Positions 8,026 through 16,647 of a DNA stretch of 64,000 nucleotides are shown one piece after another. Source of the DNA: Granulicella sp. S190 (GTDB lineage: Bacteria > Acidobacteriota > Terriglobia > Terriglobales > Acidobacteriaceae). Each line of letters begins with the position of its first letter. Positions within the stretch are counted from its first letter, which is position 1. The stretch is from NCBI RefSeq assembly GCF_009766095.1, contig NZ_LMUD01000047.1, positions 113,485 through 177,484 of the forward strand, written 5' to 3'. The notes under the pieces were generated by a model. The model saw only the letters and a program-made list of their open reading frames with translations. It made no database searches and was not told the DNA's origin. The translations under genes and the position numbers were made by a program.

Positions 8026-9084
8026 ATGGTCCACCTGAGCCGCAGCGCAAAACTCGCAGCAACTCTCCTCGCCGCCACCATCAGCGCGCCACCGTATCTC
8101 CACGCTGTGCCGCAGCACACCACGGCCCTGCAACCTGATAACTCGGCTCCGCACCGCACCCGCCTCATCCTCAAGGACGGCAGCTATCAGGTCATCATGA
8201 GCTACCGCATCGTCGGCAACGTTGTCCACTACATCAGCGCCGAGCGCGGAGGAGCCGAAGAGGAGATCCCCATCTCCCTCGTAGACCTCGATGCCACCAA
8301 ACGCTGGGACCGCCAGCACACCCAGCCAACCCCCGACGCCGACAACCCCCAACCCCCAGCCATCGACCCCGAGCTCCTCAAGGAGGAAGCCGACCGCGCC
8401 GCCCTCACCCCCGAGGTGGCCCCGGATCTCCGCCTCCCCGAGGAGGACAGCACCCTCGCCCTCGACACCTACCGGGGTACCCCCGAGCTGGTCCCCCTCG
8501 CCCAGACCGACTCCGACCTCAATCGCAACACCGGCCACAATCTTCTGAAAGCCGCCGTCAATCCCCTCAGCGCCAGCCACGAGCTTGTCGAACTCAAAGG
8601 CGAGTCGTCGCCCATCCAACTCCACGTCAAAGACCCCGTCCTGTACCTCCGCATCGGCGACGAGAGCGTCGGCAACACCGCCGGCACACCCCTCACGGTC
8701 GACACCCACGGCGCCACTAGCCGTGTCCAGAGCGACCCCACCGGGGGCTCCCCCCAAAGCCGCTACGTCATCGTCCGCGCCGACGTCCGCAGGGGGGCAC
8801 GGGTCATAGCCAGCTTCCGCATTGGCCTCCTCGGTAGCGGACAGCGTCAGGAAGATGTGGTCGAAACCACCTCGGAGCTTCTACCGGGGGGCCACTGGCT
8901 CAAAATAACCCCCAGAGAACCCCTCGACTTCGGTGAATTTGCCCTCATGGAGGTGATCTCGGACAGAGCCGTCAACCTCGGTGTCTGGGACTTTGGTGTC
9001 CACCCCGTTTCCCCTGAAAACCGCGATGTCCTAAAGCCCGAACCCCGCCGGGGTGTCACGCTCGAGCGCCATAAACCAGATTAA
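8026..9084 (+). CDS. Secreted protein of unknown function
   Basis: The open frame extends back to 7885, but the ATG at 8026 directly gives a signal peptide (MVHLSRSAKLAATLLAATIS, cleavage near LHA), so it is taken as the start; no strong ribosome binding site is visible for either. The mature protein has a small beta-rich segment (TRLILKDGSYQVIMSYRIVG), a proline-rich acidic linker (about residues 105-170) and a C-terminal beta domain (about residues 215-330) with RIGLLGSGQRQEDV and GGHWLKITPREPLDFGEFAL. The first segment resembles a short periplasmic strand-pair module found in several acidobacterial secreted proteins. No catalytic motif is apparent. Not assigned to a family. Confidence 0.7.
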   Translation: MVHLSRSAKLAATLLAATISAPPYLHAVPQHTTALQPDNSAPHRTRLILKDGSYQVIMSYRIVGNVVHYISAERGGAEEEIPISLVDLDATKRWDRQHTQPTPDADNPQPPAIDPELLKEEADRAALTPEVAPDLRLPEEDSTLALDTYRGTPELVPLAQTDSDLNRNTGHNLLKAAVNPLSASHELVELKGESSPIQLHVKDPVLYLRIGDESVGNTAGTPLTVDTHGATSRVQSDPTGGSPQSRYVIVRADVRRGARVIASFRIGLLGSGQRQEDVVETTSELLPGGHWLKITPREPLDFGEFALMEVISDRAVNLGVWDFGVHPVSPENRDVLKPEPRRGVTLERHKPD

Positions 9085-9110
9085 TCGTGCCTCATAGGCC
9101 CCGAAAAAAA

Positions 9111-10274
9111 TCAGCCACGGGGAACGGAATCGCGCTCCAGAAACATCCCAGATACAGCCTGCCTTGCACCCGCAGCGGATCGGGCTACGTCTGAACGTTC
9201 CATCATGCCTCTGCCCGCCACCGCAACGTTGTCCCGCGTCACCTTCGCTTCATACATCATCGTGTCGGCCGCACGCAAGATCGTCTGCACCGTACTCCCA
9301 TCCTCTGGGTACGAAGCCAACCCAAAGCTCCCCGAGAGGGTCAGCGATAACCCGGCACCCTCCAGAAAGCGCGCCGATCGTAGATCTTCGCATAGCGCCA
9401 TCGTTGTTCCGCTCGCCGCTGCCTTGCCCATCCCAGGCAACAGCGCGACAAACTCGTCTCCGCCATATCGAAAGGCCGAGTTGTTGGGGCCTAAGCTACG
9501 CTTCATCAGACTGCCAACCTCCGCCAGCAGCCGACTACCAATCAAATGGCCGTGAGTATCATTCACCGACTTGAAGTGATCGAGATCGACGAACATCAAA
9601 CTAAATACCTGTCCCCGCGCCACCTCTTCTTCCAGCATGGTGTAAAGATGCCGCGCGTTGAAGAGTCCAGTCACATCGTCTGTAATTGTCAACTCTTGAA
9701 TGAGCGTCATGGACCGTGCATTCTGAATCGCAATCGCAGCGTAGTCGCACAAAATTCGAAGAAATGAGATGGCGTGCTCCGACTCCAGGTCGAGTTTGCT
9801 GTTCAGGAGTTGTATGACGCCCAGAGTCTTGTTGCCCGAACGCACCGGCACGCAGGCGATCGATTGGATCTTCAGGTCAGGATGCTTATTGGCAAATGCC
9901 GACCAGTGGGGATCGAGCGCGACATCCGGGACGACCAGTGGATTGCCTGTCGCGGCAACCCAACCTGCCACGCCCTCACCCATCGGCACGCGCAAGCCCT
10001 TCAACGTGTCCGCATTCTCACCCACGGCAATGGCGTAGTACAGTTCGCCTGATTTCTCATCCACCATCAGCAGCGACCAGCGCTCGGGCCCAAAAAACTG
10101 TGCCATCTTGTTCATGATGGCACCCAGAATCTCCTCTAGTTCAAGACTCGATGTCAGTGCGCGCGCCACATCATGGAACACTCGAAGGTGATCCATTTGG
10201 CGACTTTCGATGACTTCAAACTGCCGTCTGTCTTTCAATCGAGGTCCTTGAAATATGTGCATCTTTTTGCACAT
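9111..10274 (-). CDS. Diguanylate cyclase with GAF sensor domain
   Basis: GAF domain (about residues 35-180: GRP-like core with MGEGVAGWVAATGNPLVVPD) followed by a GGDEF domain with the intact active site YGGDEF and the substrate-binding DLDHFKSVND. It should make cyclic di-GMP from two GTP in the cytoplasm, modulated by whatever the GAF domain binds. No RxxD inhibitory site precedes GGDEF, so product inhibition is probably absent. The start is uncertain: the frame opens at a GTG at 10334, 16 bases after moaA, while ATG 10274 lies inside a 9-bp hairpin and has a distant AGAGG. It follows moaA on the same strand and is probably cotranscribed. Confidence 0.9.
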   Translation of the reverse strand: MCKKMHIFQGPRLKDRRQFEVIESRQMDHLRVFHDVARALTSSLELEEILGAIMNKMAQFFGPERWSLLMVDEKSGELYYAIAVGENADTLKGLRVPMGEGVAGWVAATGNPLVVPDVALDPHWSAFANKHPDLKIQSIACVPVRSGNKTLGVIQLLNSKLDLESEHAISFLRILCDYAAIAIQNARSMTLIQELTITDDVTGLFNARHLYTMLEEEVARGQVFSLMFVDLDHFKSVNDTHGHLIGSRLLAEVGSLMKRSLGPNNSAFRYGGDEFVALLPGMGKAAASGTTMALCEDLRSARFLEGAGLSLTLSGSFGLASYPEDGSTVQTILRAADTMMYEAKVTRDNVAVAGRGMMERSDVARSAAGARQAVSGMFLERDSVPRG

Positions 10275-10276
10275 AT
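10253..10276 (-). promoter_or_regulatory. Hairpin across the start region of the diguanylate cyclase gene
   Basis: Perfect inverted repeat ATATGTGCA / TGCACATAT with a 6-base loop. It covers the ATG at 10274 and a second in-frame ATG at 10262. In the mRNA it would hide the start codon; as DNA it could be an operator. Function is inference only. Confidence 0.45.
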
Positions 10277-10350
10277 CAGATATCAGCCTCTCATAGCTCT
10301 CGTAATATTTCAATAAAAGCCACCGCCACAACACCCCGCTAAATCAAGAC

Positions 10351-11436
10351 TTACCCGCCGATATGGACCATGCTGCGCGACGGCTTCTCAAAACCTGGCT
10401 CTCCAATATGATGACGAGCTTCTTTCCGCATCAGGATCATGCGAATATACGCAGACACCTCCTCATCTGTTCCACCCCGCAGCATCTCTCCATAGAGGTC
10501 GTGATCGCTTTGCGAGAACAAGCAGGTCCGAATCTTTCCGTCCGAGGTCAACCTAACTCGGCTGCAGTGCCCACAGAAGGGGCGTGATACCGGTGCAATG
10601 ATTCCAATCTCTCCCAATCCATCGGAGAAGGTGAATCGCTTCGCTGTCTCACTGGCTGCGTGTGGCGCCAGTTCCACCAACGGACGATAAGCATTCAAAC
10701 GCTCCACTATCTCATCCATCGAAACGACCGACTCTCTTTTCCAGCTACGGCCTTCTTCCAGCGGCATCCATTCGATAAATCGGACGATCACGCCCTCTCG
10801 TCGCGAGAACTCCGCAAACTGCTCAATCTGCCCATCGTTGAACCCGCGCAACAGCACGCAATTGACCTTTACTGGCCCCAGCCCTACCGCCTGCGCTTTA
10901 CGAATCCCTGCAAGTACCCTCTCGTGGCTCCGCGGAACCCGAGTAATAGCCGTGAAGGTCTCTGCGTCCACTGCATCCATGCTCACGGTGATGCGGTTCA
11001 ACCCAGAGTCCTTCAGGGGTTGAGCCAATCCCTCCAGCAGATGTCCGTTTGTAGTAAGTGCAAGATCAAGAGGCCTGCCGTTACCGTTAGCAAAGGTTCC
11101 ATCCGGAAGAAATGCCGTTCGCATCTCCGCCAACTCGCGGACCATCTCGATCAGGCCCGACCGCAGCAGGGGTTCTCCCCCCGTTAGTCTCACCTTTTCG
11201 ACTCCTAATGAGACGAACGCCCTAACCATCCTCAGATAGTCTTCGCTAGCAAGCTCAGTGTACTGAGCGCCTTCGTTCCCAGTGCGGCAGTAAACACACT
11301 TATAGTTGCATCGGTCTGTCACCGAGACACGCAGGTCCGTTATCGCCCGCCCAAACTTGTCTCGTAATCTCTCCGGCACCTGCAAAGCCTGCTCTTCCGG
11401 CTCCAGAACCGCGGTTTCTCTGTGGCTTCTCATCAA
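10351..11436 (-). CDS. moaA: GTP 3',8-cyclase MoaA (molybdenum cofactor synthesis)
   Basis: Radical SAM enzyme that, with MoaC, converts GTP to cyclic pyranopterin monophosphate. The 361-residue protein has the N-terminal cluster motif CNYKCVYC (Cys 43, 47, 50), GGEPLLR for SAM, the C-terminal cluster (FCGHC...TCLFS) and the terminal Gly-Gly needed in MoaA. All key residues are intact. No other moa gene lies in the window, so the pathway is split on the chromosome. It is followed immediately by the diguanylate cyclase gene. About 320 bases of upstream DNA separate it from a small membrane-protein gene. Confidence 0.95.
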   Translation of the reverse strand: MMRSHRETAVLEPEEQALQVPERLRDKFGRAITDLRVSVTDRCNYKCVYCRTGNEGAQYTELASEDYLRMVRAFVSLGVEKVRLTGGEPLLRSGLIEMVRELAEMRTAFLPDGTFANGNGRPLDLALTTNGHLLEGLAQPLKDSGLNRITVSMDAVDAETFTAITRVPRSHERVLAGIRKAQAVGLGPVKVNCVLLRGFNDGQIEQFAEFSRREGVIVRFIEWMPLEEGRSWKRESVVSMDEIVERLNAYRPLVELAPHAASETAKRFTFSDGLGEIGIIAPVSRPFCGHCSRVRLTSDGKIRTCLFSQSDHDLYGEMLRGGTDEEVSAYIRMILMRKEARHHIGEPGFEKPSRSMVHIGG

Positions 11437-11757
11437 GAGTCGTACCCGGCCGCCATCTACTCGATTTCCATTTAAGTGAGATGCATCTTCTTACGAAAGC
11501 GGATCAGCAGTACAGAATTTCAGTTGATGATGATACGACTGTAGACCGAGCTGCACCTAATCGCTAACTTCTTCATCCAAAAGTAGTTCGCTGCTTCCGT
11601 AACAAACGAAATTACGTATGGTTATCGCCCATAGCTCTGCATTAGCTAACTTGTAGGCGGAAAATATCAGCAATTCGAACGTATCAGGCAGACTTTTTAC
11701 ACAGAACTTTCTGCTGTGAAAGTCATAAAACTCTCTTCTAAATCCTTTTAGAGAAAT
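11437..11757. other. Intergenic region upstream of moaA
   Basis: AT-richer stretch of about 320 bases. It must hold the moaA promoter. I looked for a molybdenum cofactor riboswitch-like structure and saw none. A short repeat CACAG/CTGTG near 11702-11719 is the only feature noticed. Confidence 0.4.
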
Positions 11758-12042
11758 TTAGTAGCTCACGAACTCATTGCTTCCACGCTTGAGCCGAACC
11801 CCGGCTATCCCAAAGATGAGCGCTAAAGTGAAGGTAATTGCGTTCCAATAAACCACCGGATGTGCCCAACCAGGAGACACGGTCAGGTCTTGACCGCTCC
11901 ACAGAGTCAGCAAAGTTGACACGATCAGGCTCTGGAAGCAGAGAACTAGAAAGAGTTGGCCGCGGCGACGTCGTTTATCCAGCCGTTCCACCTCATCCGG
12001 CGTCAAATTGCGTTCTTCGATTGGAAGCAGCGTATTCGCCAT
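11758..12042 (-). CDS. Small two-helix membrane protein
   Basis: A 94-residue protein. A basic stretch (KRRRR, about residues 23-27) precedes a first membrane helix (QLFLVLCFQSLIVSTLLTLW, about 29-48). A short periplasmic loop follows, then a second helix (NAITFTLALIFGIAGVRL). The start has GGAGA about 10 bases upstream. No family recognised. It is probably monocistronic: an 8-bp hairpin separates it from the zinc-ribbon gene upstream. Confidence 0.65.
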   Translation of the reverse strand: MANTLLPIEERNLTPDEVERLDKRRRRGQLFLVLCFQSLIVSTLLTLWSGQDLTVSPGWAHPVVYWNAITFTLALIFGIAGVRLKRGSNEFVSY

Positions 12043-12085
12043 TTCGTTCTTGGTCTCCGTCTCTCGTTCATTCCCAGTTCAAATC

Positions 12086-12113
12086 AGACTGACGAGCTTT
12101 CGAGTGTCAGTCT
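12086..12113. terminator. Intergenic hairpin
   Basis: Perfect 8-bp inverted repeat AGACTGAC / GTCAGTCT with a 12-base loop, between two minus-strand small genes. Could end the upstream (12212-12484) transcript or act as an operator for the downstream gene; no T-run. Confidence 0.35.
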
Positions 12114-12211
12114 ACTTCTGTATTAAATCACAGGCGGCCTGTGCTGACCGTGGCCGCGGAAAAAGTCTTTGATCTGAGCGCCGAAACAGTACTCAGAGAC
12201 CATCAGGAGCG

Positions 12212-12484
12212 CTAAATAAACGCCACAGATTGAATCCCCACCACATCGAAGCGCTTCCGGCACCGGATATTCTTGCAACCCATCGGATCATCACGGCGAA
12301 CCATATAACTTTGAGCCTTCGCGAAACGCGCCCGGTCGCGGTCGTCTGCTCCGCGTGGAAGCTGCGCCTTCTTACGACGCACTACCCATTCGATCTGGTA
12401 CTCCCCTTGCTGCCCGCAATGGGGACAGGTCATCACGTGGGTCCGCTGCTCCGCCCGCTCATCAAAAAAATCCCGCTCTTCCAT
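12212..12484 (-). CDS. Small zinc-ribbon-like protein
   Basis: A 90-residue protein from the ATG at 12484, chosen because GAGG lies 6 bases upstream; longer in-frame starts exist up to 12568. Two Cys pairs, CPHC and CKNIRC, about 45 residues apart suggest a zinc ribbon. It is rich in Arg and Asp. No known family assigned; could bind nucleic acid or a protein partner. It is divergent from the small basic-protein gene at 12630. Confidence 0.6.
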   Translation of the reverse strand: MEERDFFDERAEQRTHVMTCPHCGQQGEYQIEWVVRRKKAQLPRGADDRDRARFAKAQSYMVRRDDPMGCKNIRCRKRFDVVGIQSVAFI

Positions 12485-12629
12485 CCAGCACCTCATCCGG
12501 GTCTTCAGCCGCCAACGGCCAACCGAATCTCCTCTGCAATCCTGCCTCAGATGCCCCCTTACAAGCAAGAGTCATGCATAATCACGCATGGGCCAACCAG
12601 GCCCGGAACCGACGCAGGAAGGAACCAGG

Positions 12630-12812
12630 ATGAGCAAGCCGAAGAAGCAGGTCTTTTCGAAGATTAAGGCCGTCAAGGCTAACGCTCGCGAGCGCGTCGG
12701 CACACCGCCACCGGAGCGTATCCTCCCCGACCCGAAGCAGAAGCTCGCCGCAAAGCCGAAACACAAAACTACATTAGCCAACCTGCTCGACTCTTCAGGA
12801 GAAGATCAATGA
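12630..12812 (+). CDS. Small basic protein of unknown function
   Basis: A 60-residue Lys-rich protein (MSKPKKQVFSKIKAVKANAR). The ATG at 12630 is preferred over one at 12588 because AGGAAGGA lies just upstream. The stop overlaps the start of the SIMPL gene as ATGA, so the two are coupled. No fold recognised; high charge suggests a nucleic-acid or membrane-surface association. Confidence 0.6.
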   Translation: MSKPKKQVFSKIKAVKANARERVGTPPPERILPDPKQKLAAKPKHKTTLANLLDSSGEDQ

Positions 12813-13552
12813 CTATCGTTCGCCTAGCTTTCTTCGCATGCACTGCCAGTCTGGCCCTCTCGGCGACGATTCCGGCCTTAACCCAGACCATCCAGGTTAA
12901 CAAGGAAAATCGCACCATCGCGATCACTGCAACCGACAAAGTCATCGCGCTTGCTGATGTGGCAACCGTCCACATCGGTTTCATTGCCTATGGCCCTGAC
13001 AGCGACTCTGCCTATGCCGCTGGCTCCCGCACCTCCAACGCTATCGTCAAAGCGCTCACCAACGCCGGCGTCCCTAACGACTCGATCGAGAGCGAGAATC
13101 AAAACGTCTCCCCGGTGCAGGACTACCAGATCGACAAGCTCACGCCCGCCGAAAAGGCGCAGCGCAAGTTTCAGGTCACGCAGAGTTGGACCGTGCGCAC
13201 CAACGCGAACGACGCAGCCAAGGTTCTCGACCTTGCCGTGAAGGCAGGGGCTAATCAAAGCGGACAGATCGACTGGAGCCTGAAGGATGAGAACGCTCCG
13301 CAGTCTGGAGCAGCTGCCAAGGCGCTCCAGCGCGCCCGCACCGTAGCAGCAGAGATGGCCAAAGGCCTGAACGCCAGCCTCGGAGCACTCCTCTACGCCA
13401 GCAACGAAACCCAGGCAGAGCCACTGCGTCCGGTTATGAAAGCAATGGCCGCTCCTCAAATGTCAGGAGGTGGCGGCGGAATCCCCCTCGCCATCAACCC
13501 GCGCCAGATCGAAAAAACCGCCACCGTCTACGCCGTGTTCGCCATAGAATAG
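12809..13552 (+). CDS. SIMPL domain (DUF541) periplasmic protein
   Basis: A 247-residue secreted protein with a signal peptide (MTIVRLAFFACTASLALSAT, cleavage near PALTQ). The rest matches the SIMPL/DUF541 pattern: ITATDKVIALADVATVHIGF near the N-terminus, repeated NAIVKALTNAGVPNDSIES (the Asn-Ala-Gly helix), a central YQ...F.VTQSWTV strand, and ALQRARTVAAEMAKGL. Family members (E. coli YggE) are periplasmic or outer-membrane proteins linked to oxidative stress, with unclear mechanism. It is translationally coupled to the small basic protein upstream. Confidence 0.88.
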   Translation: MTIVRLAFFACTASLALSATIPALTQTIQVNKENRTIAITATDKVIALADVATVHIGFIAYGPDSDSAYAAGSRTSNAIVKALTNAGVPNDSIESENQNVSPVQDYQIDKLTPAEKAQRKFQVTQSWTVRTNANDAAKVLDLAVKAGANQSGQIDWSLKDENAPQSGAAAKALQRARTVAAEMAKGLNASLGALLYASNETQAEPLRPVMKAMAAPQMSGGGGGIPLAINPRQIEKTATVYAVFAIE

Positions 13553-13604
13553 GCGAACCAAAGATTCGCCAGTCCGCACCCGGACGAAAGTCAGCGAGGG
13601 AACC

Positions 13605-14417
13605 ATGCCAGTCCATACCTACCGTGAACTCAAACCCACTCCCGAAGCTGAGGCCCTTTATCGCCGCTGGCTCGCCAAGCTAAACGACGAGTTCACCCGC
13701 CAGCAGTCGCCCGAACGTCGCTCCGAGGTCGTCCGCGATGAGCTCTACCAGATCTACTTCGGTCGGCCCCATGGCGGCCACATCAAGGCGGTGCTCAACA
13801 GCGAGCTCGCGATGTACTCTCTCTCCGAGAGCTTCGATCCCCGCAACATCACGCTTGAACCGGAGTACTACGGCGACGTCGATGCTGAGCAGTACGCCAT
13901 CCGCAAGCCTCTCATCTGGTTCTGGCAGATGTTCGACCGCTCGCCGCTTGGCCTGAACCACTGGCTAGGTTTTCGCTTCCGCTGCATGCTCGGCCGCCAC
14001 ATCTTCCGTCACCTCGGCAAACACGTCAAAATCTTCCACAACGTCGAGTTCACCTACGGCTATAACCTCACCATCGAAGACTCCTGCACCATCCACAAGA
14101 ACGTCTTGCTCGACGACCGCGGCGAGATCATCCTGCACGAAGGCACCAGCATCTCCGACTACGCCAACGTCTACTCTCACACCCACGACATCAACAACCA
14201 GTCGAACATCACCAATAAGGTGACGGAACTTGGCCCGCGCGCCCGCGTTACCTACCACGCGACCGTTCTCGCAGGCGCCAGCATTGGCGAAGACGCGATG
14301 CTCGGAGCCATGGGGTTGGCCACGAAGCCGGTTCCGCAGGAGACCGTCTCTGTGGGCATTCCGGCTAAGCCGAAGGTCCGTAAGCAGTCCTCACAGCTTG
14401 CCGCCGAGACCCTCTAA
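13605..14417 (+). CDS. Hexapeptide-repeat (left-handed beta-helix) acyltransferase
   Basis: A 270-residue cytoplasmic acyltransferase. The N-terminal half (residues 1-125) is helical. The C-terminal half has the hexapeptide turns of a left-handed beta-helix (HVKIFHNVEF, NLTIEDSCTI, ILHEGTSISDYANV, ATVLAGASIGEDAMLGAMG) with a catalytic-type His in YSHTHD. The nearest known families are maltose/galactoside and WbbJ-like O-acetyltransferases that use acetyl-CoA. The acceptor is unknown. GAGGG precedes the start. A strong 10-bp hairpin follows the stop. Confidence 0.88.
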   Translation: MPVHTYRELKPTPEAEALYRRWLAKLNDEFTRQQSPERRSEVVRDELYQIYFGRPHGGHIKAVLNSELAMYSLSESFDPRNITLEPEYYGDVDAEQYAIRKPLIWFWQMFDRSPLGLNHWLGFRFRCMLGRHIFRHLGKHVKIFHNVEFTYGYNLTIEDSCTIHKNVLLDDRGEIILHEGTSISDYANVYSHTHDINNQSNITNKVTELGPRARVTYHATVLAGASIGEDAMLGAMGLATKPVPQETVSVGIPAKPKVRKQSSQLAAETL

Positions 14418-14437
14418 ACCGCAAGGAAACAGTGATC

Positions 14438-14478
14438 TCGCCTGGGCGCTCCGATGTTTTACCAGGATGCCCAGGCGA
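14438..14478 (+). terminator. Hairpin after the acyltransferase gene
   Basis: Perfect 10-bp arms TCGCCTGGGC (14438-14447) and GCCCAGGCGA (14469-14478), beginning 20 bases past the stop. No T-run, so either rho-independent termination is weak or it protects the 3' end. Confidence 0.5.
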
Positions 14479-14544
14479 AGGCCGCATCTCCGCAAGAGCA
14501 ACTTTACGGTTCCCTCACGCGAACTTCAGTAGACTTGAACCTGT

Positions 14545-15246
14545 ATGAATCAGGATGTAGTTCTCATCATCTTTCAAGTCGTGGTTTTGGTCCTGGCCTT
14601 CAGTGTCCATGAGTGTGCTCATGCCTGGACCGCCTGGCGCCTGGGCGATCCTACCGCCAAGATGCTAGGCCGTGTCACGCTCAATCCGCTGAAACACCTT
14701 GATCCGCTTGGCTCAGTCTTTATGCCTCTGCTGGCGCTGGTCTACCACTGGCCGCTCATCGGTTGGGCCAAGCCGACGCCAGTGACCGCGCGCAACTTCA
14801 AAAACTATCGGCGCGACGACATTCTGGTCACGCTTGCCGGGCCGGCCAGTAACCTGCTCTCGGCCAGCATCGCACTGATTCTGCTGGTGTTGATCAAGCA
14901 CCTGGTTCCAGGAGGCGTCCTTGCTATCGGTACCGCGATGGCGCTGGCCTCACACATTCCCGGCATCTCGACCGATAATCTGCCGACGCTCTTTCCTATC
15001 GCGCTCTTTCTTTACTTCGTGATTCTCATCAACCTGCTGCTCTTTGTCTTCAACCTGATTCCCATTCCGCCGCTGGATGGGAGCCATATTGTGCGCCACT
15101 TTCTTCCTTACCGGGCTGTGCAGGTGTATGACCGCGTGGGGATGTTCGGCATGATCATCTTGTTTCTTGTTGGCGGGAGTTTTATCTTCAGCGTCTTTTT
15201 CACTCCACTGCTGAATACCTTCAATCGGATTCTGTTCACGTTGTAG
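14545..15246 (+). CDS. Site-2 protease family zinc metalloprotease (M50)
   Basis: A multi-spanning membrane protease of 233 residues. The zinc motif HECAH (His 22, Glu 23, His 26) lies in the first membrane helix, and the second metal ligand motif IPPLDG (Asp about 178) lies near the C-terminus. No PDZ domain is present, so it belongs to the compact group of M50 proteases (Bacillus YwhC-type) often found next to trpS, scpA and scpB. Substrates are unknown; such proteases cleave membrane-embedded proteins. No ribosome binding site is visible. A TAGACT near the start suggests a very short leader. Confidence 0.92.
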   Translation: MNQDVVLIIFQVVVLVLAFSVHECAHAWTAWRLGDPTAKMLGRVTLNPLKHLDPLGSVFMPLLALVYHWPLIGWAKPTPVTARNFKNYRRDDILVTLAGPASNLLSASIALILLVLIKHLVPGGVLAIGTAMALASHIPGISTDNLPTLFPIALFLYFVILINLLLFVFNLIPIPPLDGSHIVRHFLPYRAVQVYDRVGMFGMIILFLVGGSFIFSVFFTPLLNTFNRILFTL

Positions 15247-15296
15247 TTTCCTGCAAAAAAATCCCGACGTGGCTGGACAGCGAGTTTCTTGAGATT

Positions 15297-15405
15297 TGCT
15301 GGTGTTTTGAAGGGTGTTTTGGAAAAAGCGGGTGTCTGGACGTGGTTTTTCGATGGTGAGATCGTGGTGGAATGCGTGGTAGACGTGGTGTGCTGACACC
15401 GGTTT
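15297..15405 (+). repeat. GTGGT-rich intergenic sequence
   Basis: This stretch is built of recurring GGTGT, CGTGGT and GACGTGG words and is strongly purine/T biased, unlike the coding DNA around it. It resembles lineage-specific intergenic filler that gets mistranslated as His/Thr-rich hypothetical proteins. Only one copy is in the window. Confidence 0.35.
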
Positions 15406-15537
15406 TCCAAAGCTGAAAAATACGCCACCGATCTGGACTATTTTTTTACCCAGCCCCTCTTTTTCTGCCATGGCCGTCCTGGCCGGGCGCGCTTCTCCAC
15501 AGTCCGCCCTAATCATTTACCCTTGCAATTGATCGCA

Positions 15538-16647
15538 ATGACTGAAAATACCAACGGCACTCTGACACCTTCACGTCCCCGCGTCCTCAGCGGCATGCGG
15601 CCCACCGGCCGTCTCCACCTCGGCAATTACATGGGCGCGCTCTACAACTGGGTCCGTCTCCAGCATGAGTACGACTGCTACTTTTTCATCGCGGACTACC
15701 ACGCCTTGACGACGAACTATGCCAATACAGCGGGGTTAAAAGAGGACATTCGAGAGGTGGCTCTGGATTTTCTCTCCTCCGGCCTCGACCCCGAACAGTG
15801 CACCATCTTCATTCAATCGCATGTGCCCCAACACGCCGAGCTCTTCACCCTGTTCAGCATGTTCACGCCCCTTCCTTGGCTTGAGCGCGTCCCTACCTAC
15901 AAGGACCAGCAGGAGCAGCTTCGCGAGAAAGACCTGAACACTTATGGTTTTCTCGGCTATCCGTTGCTTCAATCCGCTGACATTCTGCTGTACCAGCCTG
16001 ACTTCGTTCCCGTCGGCCAGGATCAGGTGGCGCACGTAGAGCTGACCCGCGAGGTCGCTCGTCGGTTCAATGCGTTTTACTGCTCTCAGCCGACACCGGC
16101 GATTGAAAGAGCTCGCAAAGACCACTCTGATAAAGAGATTATTACTGCCGAGCTTTCCGCGAACACTGTCGCACTCGGCATTCTGCCGGAGCCGAAGGTG
16201 CTCCTTACGCCGTCTCCCAAGCTACCTGGTCTTGATGGCCGCAAGATGTCCAAGAGCTACGACAACACCATCATGCTCTCCGAGCCTGAGGCCGATCTTC
16301 GCGCGAAGCTCAAGACTATGGTGACGGACCCTGCACGCATCCGCCGTACCGACGTCGGTAATCCTGATATCTGCCCCGTCTTCGATCTGCACAAGGTCTT
16401 CTCGACTGAGGAGAAGCAGCTGGAGGTTCGCGAGGGCTGTACTACCGCAGGGATTGGCTGCATTCAATGCAAGGGCTGGCTAGCAGACGCCATCGTGAGT
16501 GAGATTGCTCCGATTCAGGAGCGCCGCCGTGCTCTCGAAGCGGACCCGGGCCAGGTTGACGCTATTCTGTGGGACGGTTCCGCCCGCGCCCGTCAACGCG
16601 CGATTCAAACGCTTCAGCACGTTCGCCAAGCTATCGGCCTCGAGTAA
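15538..16647 (+). CDS. trpS: Tryptophanyl-tRNA synthetase
   Basis: Class I aminoacyl-tRNA synthetase charging tRNA-Trp. The HIGH-type motif is GRLHLGNYMG (about residues 24-33) and KMSKS is intact (about residue 235). A Cys-rich segment near the C-terminus (GCTTAGIGCIQCKGW) looks like the Fe-S or zinc-binding region seen in one group of bacterial TrpRS enzymes. The ATG at 15538 is taken instead of an in-frame TTG at 15523 because the protein then starts MTENTNG like relatives. It shares its TAATG end with scpA, so the two are translationally coupled. Confidence 0.95.
   Translation: MTENTNGTLTPSRPRVLSGMRPTGRLHLGNYMGALYNWVRLQHEYDCYFFIADYHALTTNYANTAGLKEDIREVALDFLSSGLDPEQCTIFIQSHVPQHAELFTLFSMFTPLPWLERVPTYKDQQEQLREKDLNTYGFLGYPLLQSADILLYQPDFVPVGQDQVAHVELTREVARRFNAFYCSQPTPAIERARKDHSDKEIITAELSANTVALGILPEPKVLLTPSPKLPGLDGRKMSKSYDNTIMLSEPEADLRAKLKTMVTDPARIRRTDVGNPDICPVFDLHKVFSTEEKQLEVREGCTTAGIGCIQCKGWLADAIVSEIAPIQERRRALEADPGQVDAILWDGSARARQRAIQTLQHVRQAIGLE

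Noticed and set aside
11437..11757. Molybdenum cofactor riboswitch upstream of moaA
   Set aside because: No structure resembling the Moco RNA motif could be recognised by eye.
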